Source: Chryseolinea sp. H1M3-3
GTDB lineage: Bacteria > Bacteroidota > Bacteroidia > Cytophagales > Cyclobacteriaceae
Reading direction: 5' to 3'
DNA: 64,000 bases
NCBI RefSeq assembly: GCF_029360725.1
Contig: NZ_JARKMY010000019.1
Location: forward strand, 186,001 to 250,000
This document shows positions 43,370-53,774 of the stretch, in pieces. The notes under the pieces were generated by a model that ran no database searches, was not told where the DNA came from, and was given only the letters and a program-made list of their open reading frames with translations. The position numbers and the translations under genes were made by a program. Numbering within the stretch: the first letter of the stretch is position 1; the number at the start of each line of letters is the position of its first letter.

Positions 43370-46300
43370 ATGAAAAAATTGTTGCTGACAATTTTCGTAC
43401 TGCAGGCATTATTCATATGTAAATCGTATGCGCAGTCACTTAGCTATGGTGGACAATTATGTGCCGGGAGCAGCATTAATATCTATATCCAGGGCGGGTC
43501 GACGTGTTCTGGGCCTGTAATTACATCCACCAGTTCCTGGACGATTAGCCCAACGCCGTCACAAATTACATATTATGAACAAAGTGCAAATAACTATCCT
43601 TCCATCCAGGTAACTTGGAATAGCCCTGTCACGGCCACCGTCCGCGCCTCTTATGCGTGTCCGTATAATGGGTCGCCGGATCAAACGCCACAGTTGACTT
43701 TGAATATAGGCTCATCTGTAACGCCGTCCGTAACACTTGCGAATATTTCAGAAACGTGTTATCAAAGCGGTAGCGTCATACTCGCTGCAACACCTACCAA
43801 TGGAGGAACTTCTCCAAGTTATACTTACTATGTAGATGGGAATCCTGTTTACAATGGGAATCTTAGTTCCTACAACTACAATACCAACGGCCTATCTATT
43901 GGCTGGCATTCGGCATACGTAAGTATGTATAGCAATGCTAATTGCGCCGTTCCTTCAACAGCGACGTCTTCAACAAAAAATTTTGAGGTGAAGGCGAAAT
44001 CGTCCTACACTGCTCAACTCAATGGGCCGGGAACAATTTGTACCTATAATCCGAGCGGCTCATTTTATGTAACGGTTGGCAATGAAATTGGAAACATGAC
44101 GTACCAATGGCATCTCAATGGCAATGCGGTGGGTAGCGTCTCAAGTTCACCATATTACACGTTTTCGTCGCTAAGCAATGGGAGCACAATCTATTGCAAA
44201 GTGATGTCGGATTACTGGTGCGTCAATTCGCCTGTTCAAACCAGTACCTATACCGTTACACTCACTTCCAGTGTGACTCCCGTAGTGGCCATTCAAGTGC
44301 CTAAACTTAATTATTGCACCGGTGAAAATATAACCTTTTCGTCTTCGCTATTGGCGCCGGGCTATACGTGGCGATTGAATGGCAATCAAATATCCACGCA
44401 GAGTTCCTGCTCGTTGCCGATAAGTTCGGCTCAAAATGACCCCAATACTTTCAATCCTGCCGATGATGTTGTCACACTGGAAGTGTCCGGATTAAGTGGT
44501 ATTTGTTACACAACCAATACCGCATCGGCCAGTACCGCAGGAATAGGATTAAATGTTTACCCATTTCCAACGGCAACCATTAGCCCGACCGGTTCTGCTA
44601 AAATTTCCTATTTTGGCGTCCAAAATATCAGTGCATCCACTGGGACTAACTACATTTATCAGTGGAAAAAGAACGGCGTATATGTAACAGGGCCCTCATC
44701 AACACCTTCTTATACCACTGATGAACCCGGCACATATAGCCTTGACGTAACAGCAAACAACTGCACCTCAACCTCATCAACATTAAACCTGCTGGTTAAT
44801 GCTTTACCAATTGTGGATGCTGGTCCCGCACAACAGGTTAATTATCCCATTACAACGGTAACCCTGACAGGAACTGCCAGTGATCCCGATGGAACGATCC
44901 AAACACGTCTTTGGGAGAAAGTTGCCGGCGAGACCGTTACGATGAGTGGAACAACTACGACAACACTCATCCTCAGTAACCCATTGCCTGGAAATTATAC
45001 ATTTAAATTTACTGCGACCGATGATACAGGTGATGCTCAATCCGATTATGTCACGGTTGCTGTGTTTCCCTTCAACAACCAGAATTATGTGCATGAGCAA
45101 CAAGTAGCAGTTAAAGGTGTACTTGCTTTTGAAGATGTCGCCCTTCTCCCTATTGGCAGTCGCATCGAGTCGTATACTTATTTCGATGGTCTCGGCCGTT
45201 CTCTTCAATCCGTAAATACAAAGGGGTCTCCGGAATCAAAAGATATTGTACAACCCATGGCCTATGACCAATATGGCCGTGAAACAAAACAATACCTTCC
45301 ATACGTTTCTACCGAAGTAAGTGGTTACTTCAAAGCAAACCCACTGGGAACCAGCACCTACGCTGGTTCGTTGCACTACAACTACCACAACAACGGCGAA
45401 ACTGATAAAGTAAAAGATGACCAGTTTCCCTATGGCGAAACGTTCTTCGAGCCTTCACCGCTGAACCGACCTGACAAAGTATATGGCGTTGGAAAAGATT
45501 GGCGCCCTGCCTTGGAGGGCGGCCAGGATAAATACGTCCAATTCCAATATCTTATTAATTCGCACAATACGAATGGCAACACAACGGAGGAAAAAGTAAT
45601 TTTATGGGAAATTGATGCAAGCGGTCTACCAAAACGAGATACCGCAATTACCAACTACATTGAGACGGGGGGATATTATAGCAGTAACCAACTTTCCATT
45701 AAGGTGACTGTTGACGAAAAGAACAATGCCGTTCGCGAATACAGTAATAAGGCTGGCCAGATTGTATTAAAGAAAGTGCAGGCCGTGACTGGGTCAACAA
45801 ATTTAAACCTGACTTCCGACTGGGCGCTCACCTATTATGTGTATGATGACAAGGGAAATCTTCGTTTTGTTTTTCCTCCGGAACTCAGTAAAAAAATTCA
45901 TCAGAATGATACCTACGATCCTACAGCTGCCGACTTGGAAAACTGGGCTTTCCAATATAAGTACGACGGACGAAGCAGAATGATTGAAAAACAAGTACCG
46001 GGCGCAAAACCTGTTTATATGGTGTATGATGGCCGTGACCGGCTGGTGCTTACACAGGACGGGAACCAACGCATCCCGGCAAGCAAGGAATGGACATTCA
46101 TTAAGTACGACGCGATGAACCGCCCCGTGCTAACCGGTAAATACGTTAACAATGACGTTAGGGCTACTGTGCAAGCAGCTGTGGACACCTTTTATACCGT
46201 TCCCCTTACAACCGGAAAAGCCTGGTCAGAAACCTATCAGGGGGCGACTGGTGCGATATTGGGATATACAAATATATCGTTTCCAACCGCTCCGGTAGAA

Positions 46301-49300
46301 GCTGCATATCTCACCGCTACCTATTACGATCGATATGATACATACATTGCACCGGTCGGCTATACCTATACTTACGAGTCGCTGGCGGACCCTGAAACGC
46401 TTGCACAACAGGAAAATGCTACCACCATAAACGCGGTGAAAGTACGCGGACAAGTAACAGCGATGCGGGTGCGAAACCTGTACTCCAACCAATGGATGCG
46501 TACGGTGAATTTTTATGATGCCAAATACCGCCTGGTACAATCCATCAGCGATCATCAAAAGGGTACGGTTAGGATATCCAATATTGTTGACTTTGTAGGA
46601 AAGGTGTTGCTTACCCGCCGAACATACACTTATACCGGCGAGGCCGGCCCCACTATTGAAGAAAATCCGGAATACGACCACATGGGCCGCCTGAAGTGGA
46701 TCAAACACTCTGTTAACGGCAGTACCCCGGTAGTGCTTGCCCTGAACAAGTACAATGAAATGGGACAGCTTGTCGATAAAAAACTTCACAGTACGAATAC
46801 CAACGGCACCAATGCCAAACAGTCCGTGGATTATCGTTACAATATCCGCGGTTGGCTAACCAGGATCAATGACAGCAACCTGACAGCAGAAGAAGGAGAT
46901 CCGACCGACTACTTCGGAATAAACCTTGCCTACAACGAAAATTTTGCAAGTGGAAACTTTACCATCACACAAAAAAATTACAACGGAAACATATCTGCAA
47001 TCAGGTGGAGTGCCGGCCTTGGTCAAGGCACAGTTAAAGAAATGGCGTATGACTTTTTATACGATCCCATGAACAGGCTGACTGCCGCAGCGCACAAACA
47101 ATCAACGGCAACAAATACATGGGCTGCTGGCCAGTTTGATGAGAATGGTTTGTCTTACGACATGAACGGAAACATTCAGTCCCTCCAGCGAAGAGGAGAA
47201 GGGGGTGTACTGATCGATGACCTGGCATATCATTACGGCGCTGGCTCAACGTTGAGCAATAAGCTATTGTACGTAAAGGATCAGACAGCAAACGCAACCG
47301 ATAAAGTGAAAGGTTTCAATGAGGTTAATGCCGGCGACGTTCAGGATTACACCTATGATGACAATGGCAACATGACGCGGGACCTGAACAAAGGCATTGG
47401 AACAACGCTTGCCGACACAACAAACAAAGTTACCTACAACTTTTTGAATCTTCCTGAAAAAGTTACCAAAGGCGGTAATAGTATCCGGTACATCTACGAT
47501 GCCACCGGTCGCAAGCTCTCACAAGTCACCACTTTTGGTGCCATCAATAAGCAGGTGGACTACATCGGGGAACTGCAGTATGAAAATGATGTACTTCAAT
47601 TCATCAATCATTCCGAGGGCCGGATCGTTATGGCGGAAAATAAACTTATCTCGCTTCACAATGGCGAAACAACATCCGGCATCACCACGTCCAATGCCAG
47701 CTTGTCAACCGTTACACAAAATGGGAATGAAAAATATCTGCAGATCACTTCCAATGGTACAGTGGCAAGAACGGGCGCATCTTCCGTTGGCGGACAAATT
47801 TCGGTTTCTCAAGGTGAAAAATATATTATCCGTGTAAAAGGGTATAGCACCGGGAGCAGTGCAGCGTACCTTCAGATAAAAGCAAATGGAAATGACCTCA
47901 ACTGGCCCGGAGCAAAACTTCCCGCTGGTGTTGCCAACGAATCCTGGATAGAGCAAGTCGTTACCATTCCTGCGGCTACCACGACGCTGCACGGGGGATT
48001 GGTATGGAATACCGTGACTAACGGCGAAGTAATGTTCCTGAATGAGTTTGAGATCATCAAGCTTACGAGCACGACCACACCGGAATATCAATACCATCTC
48101 AAAGATCACTTGGGTAACGTACGCGTAACCTTTACCACAAAACAAGATATTGACCAAAGCCTTGCTACGCTCGAAATGTTGAATGTTCCGCAGGAACGAT
48201 CTCAATTCATTTACTATGATGAGGCTGTTAAAGTGAATGCCAAAGTCTTCGATCATTCCGACCAAATTACCGGTGTGCCTGAAACGTCTCCGCAAGGGAG
48301 CATTAACCTACATATAGAAGCGGAAAATTATAATGCACAAAGCGGTATTGCTGTGACGGCCGGTATTGTTGGTTACTGCGACGATGGAGATTGGTTGCAA
48401 TACAACAACATCAACATGACGGGGGTTACAGGCGTGAAAATTCTTTGCGGAGCACCGGAAAGCGCCGGCCGGGTTGAGGTGCGCCTCGGCACACCGTCCG
48501 GGCAACTTTTAGGCTATATGCAGGGTCCGAATACCGGAAGCTGGTCAGCCTACTCCAGCTATATAATTCCCCTGACCCCCGTTACCGGTGCACAAAATAT
48601 CGTGGTGCTCATTAAAGACGCCGGAGCTGTGATCAACATGGATTGGCTGGAATTTACGGGACCTGGCGTTAATGGCTTGCCCGTGAAGGGCATCAGCCTT
48701 CAAAATACATCACTTGCATTGTCTGCGGGACAGACAGGCAGGTTGTTAAAAACTATAACACCAGCTGAGGCGACAGACCAGAGCGTAAGCTGGTCTTCGG
48801 ATAACCCATCCGTTGCGACGGTGAACAGCAGTGGTGTCGTGACAGCGGTTGCCAACGGCACGGCGATGATTACGGTGACGACCGCATCCGGCGGGCATAC
48901 GGCGAAAGCAGTGGTTCGCGTGACGCCCGGCGATGTCAACATGATAAGCAACTCAGAGTTTGACGTGTTGACAGGATGGACCCTGGGCGATTGGACTGGC
49001 CCGGGATATTCGCAAGGCTCGAATCAATATTCCGCTGCAACGGTCAGTGATATGTCGGGAAGCAAGGCTATGTTTGTTGATATCGTCAGTAACAGTTGCG
49101 AGTATTGGACCATTCAACCCTATACACCGTTAAATTATAAATTGGAGGCAGGGAAGACTTATGAGATCAGTTTCATTGCCAAGGCACAATCGGCACGAAC
49201 GATAGGTGCCGCTTTGCGTGGCGAGCAAACAAATACCGATTTCTGGAACACCAATGTAAGCCTTACAACCTCCGCGCAGACCTTCGGGCCATATCAGTTT

Positions 49301-51940
49301 ACCTGTACGGATTATGCCGTCACCGCTAACACTTCTTTTACCATGGCCTTCTTCCTTGCGACCTGTACCGTTAGTGACGTCTGGATCGACAAGGTGATCG
49401 TCAAAGATGTTACACCGGGAAGTACTCCTGCCACCAGCCTTACCGTATCACCATCAGCATTAAGCCTGGCAGTGGGCCAGCATGGCCAGATCACGCCGAC
49501 CGTGCTTCCCGCCAACGCCTTGAACGAAGTCACCTGGATTTCGAGCAACACCGCCATTGCCGTAGTCAACAGAAACGGTCTTATAACCGCCCTTGCTCCG
49601 GGAAGCGCAACTATTACCGCCACATCAATCGCCGGTAATTACACGGCGAATACATCACTAACGGTAACGGCAGCAGGCAACAATTCGGTGGTCAACGGGG
49701 AGTTCGATACAGGCACAACGAACTGGACACTGGGAGACTGGACTGGTCCGGGTTATTCACCAGGGGGCGCCAGCATGAGCGTGGTTACAGGAGCAAATCT
49801 CTCGGGCACCAACGCGCTCAAAGTAGACGTTGTAGATGCCAACAATGAAAGCTGGACGCTGCAGCCATTCAATAGTCTTAATTTCCGGCTCGACTATGGT
49901 CATACTTATGAGATCAGCTTCATGGCCAAAGGTCAAACAGGCCGTGACCTCACCGTAGCGCTGCGCGGTTTGCAGACCAACACCGATTTTTGGTCTGCCA
50001 ATGCCACACTCACAACAACGGCCCAGACATTCGGTCCCTATCAGTTTTTCTGCAATGACGGCAATGTAACATTGAACAGTTCCTTTACGCTTGCTTTCTA
50101 CCTTGCTAAAGGAGTTATCAGCGATGTCTGGCTTGACAAGGTGATAGTAAAGGACATCACAACAGGTTTTGTTTCCGTGAGTGGACTGAGTGTTTCACCC
50201 AGCCGGCTTTCGCTATCCACGGGACAAACCGCACAGCTTAACAGGATCATCGCGCCGTCCAATGCAACGAACCGGCTGGTGAGCTGGACTTCCAGCGACA
50301 CTGAGATTGCCACGGTAAACAACAACGGTGTTGTTACTGCCGTCTCAACGGGCACGGCGATTATTACCGCTACGAGCGATGAGGGGAGCTTTACCGCACA
50401 GGCTACCATAAGCGTTAACCCTGGCGTGACAAGTTATGCCACACGCCTTACCGGCATGCCTAATGACAAATATGGACTTGCCAAATCGTTAAGCGTAATG
50501 CCTGGCGATACCGTTGAGATGGAGGTCTATGCCAAATATCTTGACAACAATACCAATAACTGGACCGAAGCCCTCACAACGCTGATGACACAGATCGCGC
50601 AAGGAACGGCACCTTCAGGAACCTTCATCGATGGCGGCGCACCAGGCAGCATAGACGGTACAACCTTCCCATTCATAGGCGTGCTACCCCGAACCGGCGA
50701 GACCGGTACAGGCCCCAAAGCCTATTTGAACTACATGATCTTCGATAAAAACTTTGTATTCAAAACAGGCGGCTTTAAACGCTTATCAGATTTACCAAAA
50801 GAAAATGGAACGGATGTAGCGCATGAGAAGTTGGCCTTCGAAGGCGCCGAACGGATCATCGTGAAAGAACCTGGTTATGTGTATATTTACCTAAGCAACG
50901 AAAACGACACCCCCGTGGAAGTTTACTTTGATGACTTTAAAGTGAAGCACAGCAAAGGACCAATTGTGTCATCGCAGGATTATTATCCGTTTGGACTTGC
51001 CTTCAACGCTTATCAAAGAGAAAATTCTATTCAACAACCTCATCAGTATAACGGAAAGGAAATACAGGATGAGCTGAACTTGCAGTGGATGGATTACGGG
51101 GCTAGGATGTATGATGCGCAAATTGGAAGGTGGCATGTAGTGGATCCTCTATCGGACGCCTTTGCATCATGGAATCCATATGCCTATGCATATAATAATC
51201 CAATCAGGTTTGTAGATCCTTTCGGCATGTCCAATGACGATAAGACAAAGAAGGAATGTAACTGCTCAGGGGAGGAAGTTTACAGAACCGAGTATGTGGG
51301 CAAGGACGGTAAGAAGCACATTGACATTTATTATGCAAGTGGCAACAGTGGAAATGAGGGGCAAAATGGTGGCGGAAATACTGGAGGGGGACCGGGTTTT
51401 GGTTTTAGCGATTTGTTGAGCAAAGTTGGCCATGAACAAAAAGGATATTCAGAAACCGGTAATAAAAACGATAATACTAGCGAGTGGTTAGATGCAACTA
51501 AAAAGTTTAGCAAGACATTAGCTGAAACTAGGATGTACTTTAGTTCAAAATACAAGGAGTATGACAAACTTTACAAGGATCCAGAGATTGATCCCCTTGT
51601 GATTTTGTCTATGCAACTTGCACATTTTACGGAAAAGGTGAAGACAGGTGCCCCATATGATATAAAACAACCAGGTAAAGGTTACAGCCCTGGAGAGCTA
51701 GGCGGACAATTCGCATGGTACAATGGGAGACTGATGCGCTTTGATGATTTTGGTAATTACAATTATGGAGCCGCGGCCAAATCATTTGGTTTGCCGTTGG
51801 AGTTAGCTTTACTAGGAGCTGGACTTAATCAAGTATCAAAGGGTAATGCGGATTACGGAAATATGGACGGGTATTTTGACCATGCTAGGGACACTTTAAT
51901 GATCGTTAATGGGTTTAATGGAACTTATGATAAAAAATAA
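43370..51940 (+). CDS. giant RHS protein with carbohydrate-binding insert and C-terminal toxin (type 44-like)
   Basis: A 2856-residue polymorphic-toxin-type protein. In order: signal peptide (1-22); Ig/PKD-like domains to about 570; DUF6443-like start (NYVHEQQVAVKGVLAFEDVALLPIGSRIESY); YD repeats to about 1420; an inserted sugar-binding-like domain at about 1420-1570; YHLKDHLGNVRVTF; then a cassette at about 1644-2352 of CBM6-like, three Ig-like BIG2 and two CBM4_9-like domains; resumption at 2354; the RHS core (YYPFGLAFNAYQ, QYNGKEIQDELNLQWMDYGARMYDAQIGRWHVVDPLSD, NPIRFVDPFGM) at about 2536-2620; and a different C-terminal tip at 2622-2856. That tip (GAPYDIKQ, FDDFGNYNYGAAAKSFGL, LLGAGLNQVSKG) resembles polymorphic toxin type 44. 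Confidence 0.85.
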   Translation: MKKLLLTIFVLQALFICKSYAQSLSYGGQLCAGSSINIYIQGGSTCSGPVITSTSSWTISPTPSQITYYEQSANNYPSIQVTWNSPVTATVRASYACPYNGSPDQTPQLTLNIGSSVTPSVTLANISETCYQSGSVILAATPTNGGTSPSYTYYVDGNPVYNGNLSSYNYNTNGLSIGWHSAYVSMYSNANCAVPSTATSSTKNFEVKAKSSYTAQLNGPGTICTYNPSGSFYVTVGNEIGNMTYQWHLNGNAVGSVSSSPYYTFSSLSNGSTIYCKVMSDYWCVNSPVQTSTYTVTLTSSVTPVVAIQVPKLNYCTGENITFSSSLLAPGYTWRLNGNQISTQSSCSLPISSAQNDPNTFNPADDVVTLEVSGLSGICYTTNTASASTAGIGLNVYPFPTATISPTGSAKISYFGVQNISASTGTNYIYQWKKNGVYVTGPSSTPSYTTDEPGTYSLDVTANNCTSTSSTLNLLVNALPIVDAGPAQQVNYPITTVTLTGTASDPDGTIQTRLWEKVAGETVTMSGTTTTTLILSNPLPGNYTFKFTATDDTGDAQSDYVTVAVFPFNNQNYVHEQQVAVKGVLAFEDVALLPIGSRIESYTYFDGLGRSLQSVNTKGSPESKDIVQPMAYDQYGRETKQYLPYVSTEVSGYFKANPLGTSTYAGSLHYNYHNNGETDKVKDDQFPYGETFFEPSPLNRPDKVYGVGKDWRPALEGGQDKYVQFQYLINSHNTNGNTTEEKVILWEIDASGLPKRDTAITNYIETGGYYSSNQLSIKVTVDEKNNAVREYSNKAGQIVLKKVQAVTGSTNLNLTSDWALTYYVYDDKGNLRFVFPPELSKKIHQNDTYDPTAADLENWAFQYKYDGRSRMIEKQVPGAKPVYMVYDGRDRLVLTQDGNQRIPASKEWTFIKYDAMNRPVLTGKYVNNDVRATVQAAVDTFYTVPLTTGKAWSETYQGATGAILGYTNISFPTAPVEAAYLTATYYDRYDTYIAPVGYTYTYESLADPETLAQQENATTINAVKVRGQVTAMRVRNLYSNQWMRTVNFYDAKYRLVQSISDHQKGTVRISNIVDFVGKVLLTRRTYTYTGEAGPTIEENPEYDHMGRLKWIKHSVNGSTPVVLALNKYNEMGQLVDKKLHSTNTNGTNAKQSVDYRYNIRGWLTRINDSNLTAEEGDPTDYFGINLAYNENFASGNFTITQKNYNGNISAIRWSAGLGQGTVKEMAYDFLYDPMNRLTAAAHKQSTATNTWAAGQFDENGLSYDMNGNIQSLQRRGEGGVLIDDLAYHYGAGSTLSNKLLYVKDQTANATDKVKGFNEVNAGDVQDYTYDDNGNMTRDLNKGIGTTLADTTNKVTYNFLNLPEKVTKGGNSIRYIYDATGRKLSQVTTFGAINKQVDYIGELQYENDVLQFINHSEGRIVMAENKLISLHNGETTSGITTSNASLSTVTQNGNEKYLQITSNGTVARTGASSVGGQISVSQGEKYIIRVKGYSTGSSAAYLQIKANGNDLNWPGAKLPAGVANESWIEQVVTIPAATTTLHGGLVWNTVTNGEVMFLNEFEIIKLTSTTTPEYQYHLKDHLGNVRVTFTTKQDIDQSLATLEMLNVPQERSQFIYYDEAVKVNAKVFDHSDQITGVPETSPQGSINLHIEAENYNAQSGIAVTAGIVGYCDDGDWLQYNNINMTGVTGVKILCGAPESAGRVEVRLGTPSGQLLGYMQGPNTGSWSAYSSYIIPLTPVTGAQNIVVLIKDAGAVINMDWLEFTGPGVNGLPVKGISLQNTSLALSAGQTGRLLKTITPAEATDQSVSWSSDNPSVATVNSSGVVTAVANGTAMITVTTASGGHTAKAVVRVTPGDVNMISNSEFDVLTGWTLGDWTGPGYSQGSNQYSAATVSDMSGSKAMFVDIVSNSCEYWTIQPYTPLNYKLEAGKTYEISFIAKAQSARTIGAALRGEQTNTDFWNTNVSLTTSAQTFGPYQFTCTDYAVTANTSFTMAFFLATCTVSDVWIDKVIVKDVTPGSTPATSLTVSPSALSLAVGQHGQITPTVLPANALNEVTWISSNTAIAVVNRNGLITALAPGSATITATSIAGNYTANTSLTVTAAGNNSVVNGEFDTGTTNWTLGDWTGPGYSPGGASMSVVTGANLSGTNALKVDVVDANNESWTLQPFNSLNFRLDYGHTYEISFMAKGQTGRDLTVALRGLQTNTDFWSANATLTTTAQTFGPYQFFCNDGNVTLNSSFTLAFYLAKGVISDVWLDKVIVKDITTGFVSVSGLSVSPSRLSLSTGQTAQLNRIIAPSNATNRLVSWTSSDTEIATVNNNGVVTAVSTGTAIITATSDEGSFTAQATISVNPGVTSYATRLTGMPNDKYGLAKSLSVMPGDTVEMEVYAKYLDNNTNNWTEALTTLMTQIAQGTAPSGTFIDGGAPGSIDGTTFPFIGVLPRTGETGTGPKAYLNYMIFDKNFVFKTGGFKRLSDLPKENGTDVAHEKLAFEGAERIIVKEPGYVYIYLSNENDTPVEVYFDDFKVKHSKGPIVSSQDYYPFGLAFNAYQRENSIQQPHQYNGKEIQDELNLQWMDYGARMYDAQIGRWHVVDPLSDAFASWNPYAYAYNNPIRFVDPFGMSNDDKTKKECNCSGEEVYRTEYVGKDGKKHIDIYYASGNSGNEGQNGGGNTGGGPGFGFSDLLSKVGHEQKGYSETGNKNDNTSEWLDATKKFSKTLAETRMYFSSKYKEYDKLYKDPEIDPLVILSMQLAHFTEKVKTGAPYDIKQPGKGYSPGELGGQFAWYNGRLMRFDDFGNYNYGAAAKSFGLPLELALLGAGLNQVSKGNADYGNMDGYFDHARDTLMIVNGFNGTYDKK

Positions 51941-52502
51941 ATTACAGACTGTCTCTGTTTTTGTACTATTAGTTTATGTACTAATCGTCGAATCCTGTGC
52001 TAAAAATTCAGAGAACAGGAACGAAATTGTTTTTAACAATTCGGTTGCAATGGTACAGGATTCAGTAAAATTGATGGGGCATTTATTGGATCAAATAAAT
52101 GATGCTGAAGTCAAAAATTTTTTCTTTGATAATGAAGAATATTTGTTCATAAACAATAAAAAAATTGGTCGAATGGCAATTGGCGATAAGATAAGTTTTA
52201 TAGATACGGTGAAGAATGTCACGGGATTAAATGAAATCGAGTCATTTAAATTTGTTTCTCTGGCATTATTTTTAAAAAATAATTTCATCTCAGGATGTTT
52301 TAAACATAGAATTTTTGGTATTTACTTATATAACTACAAAGTTACGCTTGAAAATGCTTATGAGGATCAACGGTATATAATGGTTGTTGAAGAAAGCACT
52401 AAGAAAATAAAGGGGTCCTATGTTGAATCATACCAAATAGTTGACAGGAAAGAGGATTTGCTGTTAATAGCCCCAGCCGATATAAAAATCAGAAGGCCTT
52501 AA
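51927..52502 (+). CDS. lipoprotein, candidate immunity protein
   Basis: A 191-residue protein that overlaps the end of the toxin gene by 14 bases in another frame, the usual place of an immunity gene. It starts MIKNKLQTV and has a membrane segment followed by a lipobox-like VESC, so it would be anchored in the outer or inner membrane. The rest is acidic and mixed (DINDAEV-like stretches, NNKKIGRMAIGDKISFIDTVKN). ATG 51909 in the same frame is an alternative start but would spoil the signal. No family is recognised. Immunity function is inference from position and needs proof. Confidence 0.65.
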   Translation: MIKNKLQTVSVFVLLVYVLIVESCAKNSENRNEIVFNNSVAMVQDSVKLMGHLLDQINDAEVKNFFFDNEEYLFINNKKIGRMAIGDKISFIDTVKNVTGLNEIESFKFVSLALFLKNNFISGCFKHRIFGIYLYNYKVTLENAYEDQRYIMVVEESTKKIKGSYVESYQIVDRKEDLLLIAPADIKIRRP

Positions 52503-52549
52503 CTTAACCTCTGAACCTCCCATTTTAGTCCGAGTTTCTCGTTCAATGG

Positions 52550-52690
52550 AAGAGCAAGTTTAAGTCTTCTAGCGTTGACATTTGTGCTGGCGAGACCCGT
52601 CTAGTTCAAGTCTTCCAGCGTCGGCATGTGGGGTGGCGAGACTAGGACTTGTCATGTTGCCAGTTTTCGAACTGGCGAAGCTGAACTTAA
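52550..52690. repeat. degenerate palindromic repeats after the toxin locus
   Basis: Two adjacent imperfect units, AGTTTAAGTCTTCTAGCG...TGGCGAGAC and AGTTCAAGTCTTCCAGCG...TGGCGAGAC, each with an AGTCT-type left end and a GGCGAGACT-type right end that are partly inverted. A third fragment AGTTCAAGTCTTCC lies near 53325. They resemble REP-like elements. Confidence 0.5.
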
Positions 52691-52767
52691 ATAAACCAAT
52701 TTCTAAATCATAGAGTTCGAGCTAAATTCTCTCCAAGATTTATCTAGCGACACATTTGAATTTTAGT

Positions 52768-53190
52768 ATGAAACAACTGTTATTATTTTTTCTCGGAACG
52801 ATGCTCTTAAATTGCGACCCAGTCGATGATAAGCTTATCGTTAAAATGTATCAGATGATACCGTACATTTGTATGCACTTCCCATGACGAAGTGATGGAA
52901 TTGTACAATGCGGGACTGGACAGGTTAGCTATTAAGACCTTCTACACTAATTACCATAAAGAAATTGCTCCCAATACCAAACAAGTGCAAATCCTTACAG
53001 GAGGGGGCAATGCGTGGGAACGATACATACGTAACAGCGATCATGGAAAATTTCACGTTTACCATTCCAAATCGATACGTTAAAAAAATATGACCGGAAA
53101 ACTTTTAACATCTAGTGGGTATTATGCGAAGGAAATGGAATTTTCTGTTAAAGATCTCGAAAGGATAAATTGGAGAATTGAACTTAAGTG
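52768..53190 (+). pseudogene. frameshifted lipoprotein gene
   Basis: Four or five joined frames give one sensible protein: MKQLLLFFLGTMLLNCDP (signal and lipobox), then SDDTVHLYALP, HDEVMELYNAGLDRLAIKTFYTNYHKEIAPNTKQVQILTGGG, then DTLKKYDRK and LLTSSGYYAKEMEFSVKDLERINWRIELK. At least three frameshifts break it. It was a secreted lipoprotein of about 140 residues; it may be a dead immunity-type gene, which is inference from its place behind an RHS toxin. Confidence 0.65.
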
Positions 53191-53395
53191 AGCATTAGTT
53201 CTTCGCGCATTATTAGCGTTTATTAAGTTCGTTACGTTGGAATTTAAGCAGCCTGTCCCTTCTTGATTTTTACATCGTGAATGACTAGATCGATGTAATA
53301 ATATTTGTTCTTTTCTCAGCGTAGTTCAAGTCTTCCTGGTCGTGCACGAATATTTTTTATAAACACGAAAAGGGATCCTTAAGAAGTCAAAAGAA

Positions 53396-53666
53396 AAAAA
53401 CGACAAGCTTTTTGTGAGCATCGAACGTGGGAGAGACCTGACTAATTACATGACGCGATTAATGGTGCGACTTCGAAAGCAAAATAAATTAGTAGTGAAT
53501 GCTAAAGCAGATCAGGCCAGCGTGATCGTGAAGTGGTTGAAGTAATACAACTTAAGCCAAGTGCAATACCTGGCTGGTCATCGATACATCAGTTCCACAG
53601 GCGTATCGCATAAATGAAATGGAGGGACCGATGGAAGAAGTGGATAAGTTTCATCCATTGGGATAG
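53396..53666 (+). pseudogene. 3' remnant of a tyrosine recombinase gene
   Basis: Read through one stop and a shift, the remnant gives KNDKLFVSIERGRDLTNYMTRLMVRLRKQNK, then ASVIVKWLK, YNLSQVQYLAGHRYISST and AYRINEMEGPMEEVDKFHPLG followed by a stop. The LAGHRYISST-Y segment is the His/Tyr end of the catalytic domain of Bacteroidota tyrosine recombinases. The 5' two thirds are gone. Confidence 0.75.
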
Positions 53667-53667
53667 G

Positions 53668-53705
53668 AAAATTGGATGTCACAATTTGTGACTTCCCAAA
53701 ATTTT
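53668..53705. repeat. palindrome between recombinase tail and ORF6N gene
   Basis: GTCACAA-T-TTGTGAC at 53678-53692 with imperfect outer arms (AAAATTGG / CCAAAATTTT). It has the same layout as the perfect palindrome at 54767. Confidence 0.6.
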
Positions 53706-53733
53706 ATAAATGAATATTTCTAATTTAGCCACA

Positions 53734-53762
53734 AGAGGTGGTCGCAAAATGCGACCACCTCT
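53734..53762. promoter_or_regulatory. 13-bp perfect palindrome before the ORF6N gene
   Basis: AGAGGTGGTCGCA / TGCGACCACCTCT with a 3-base loop, 12 bases before the ATG. It is so close to the start that binding there would block expression; autorepression by the ORF6N protein is an attractive idea. Confidence 0.65.
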
Positions 53763-53774
53763 AAAACATCCGAT

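Noticed and set aside
47499..47837. A 112-residue plus-strand frame inside the RHS gene
   Set aside because: It lies wholly within a well-supported coding frame and matches no family.
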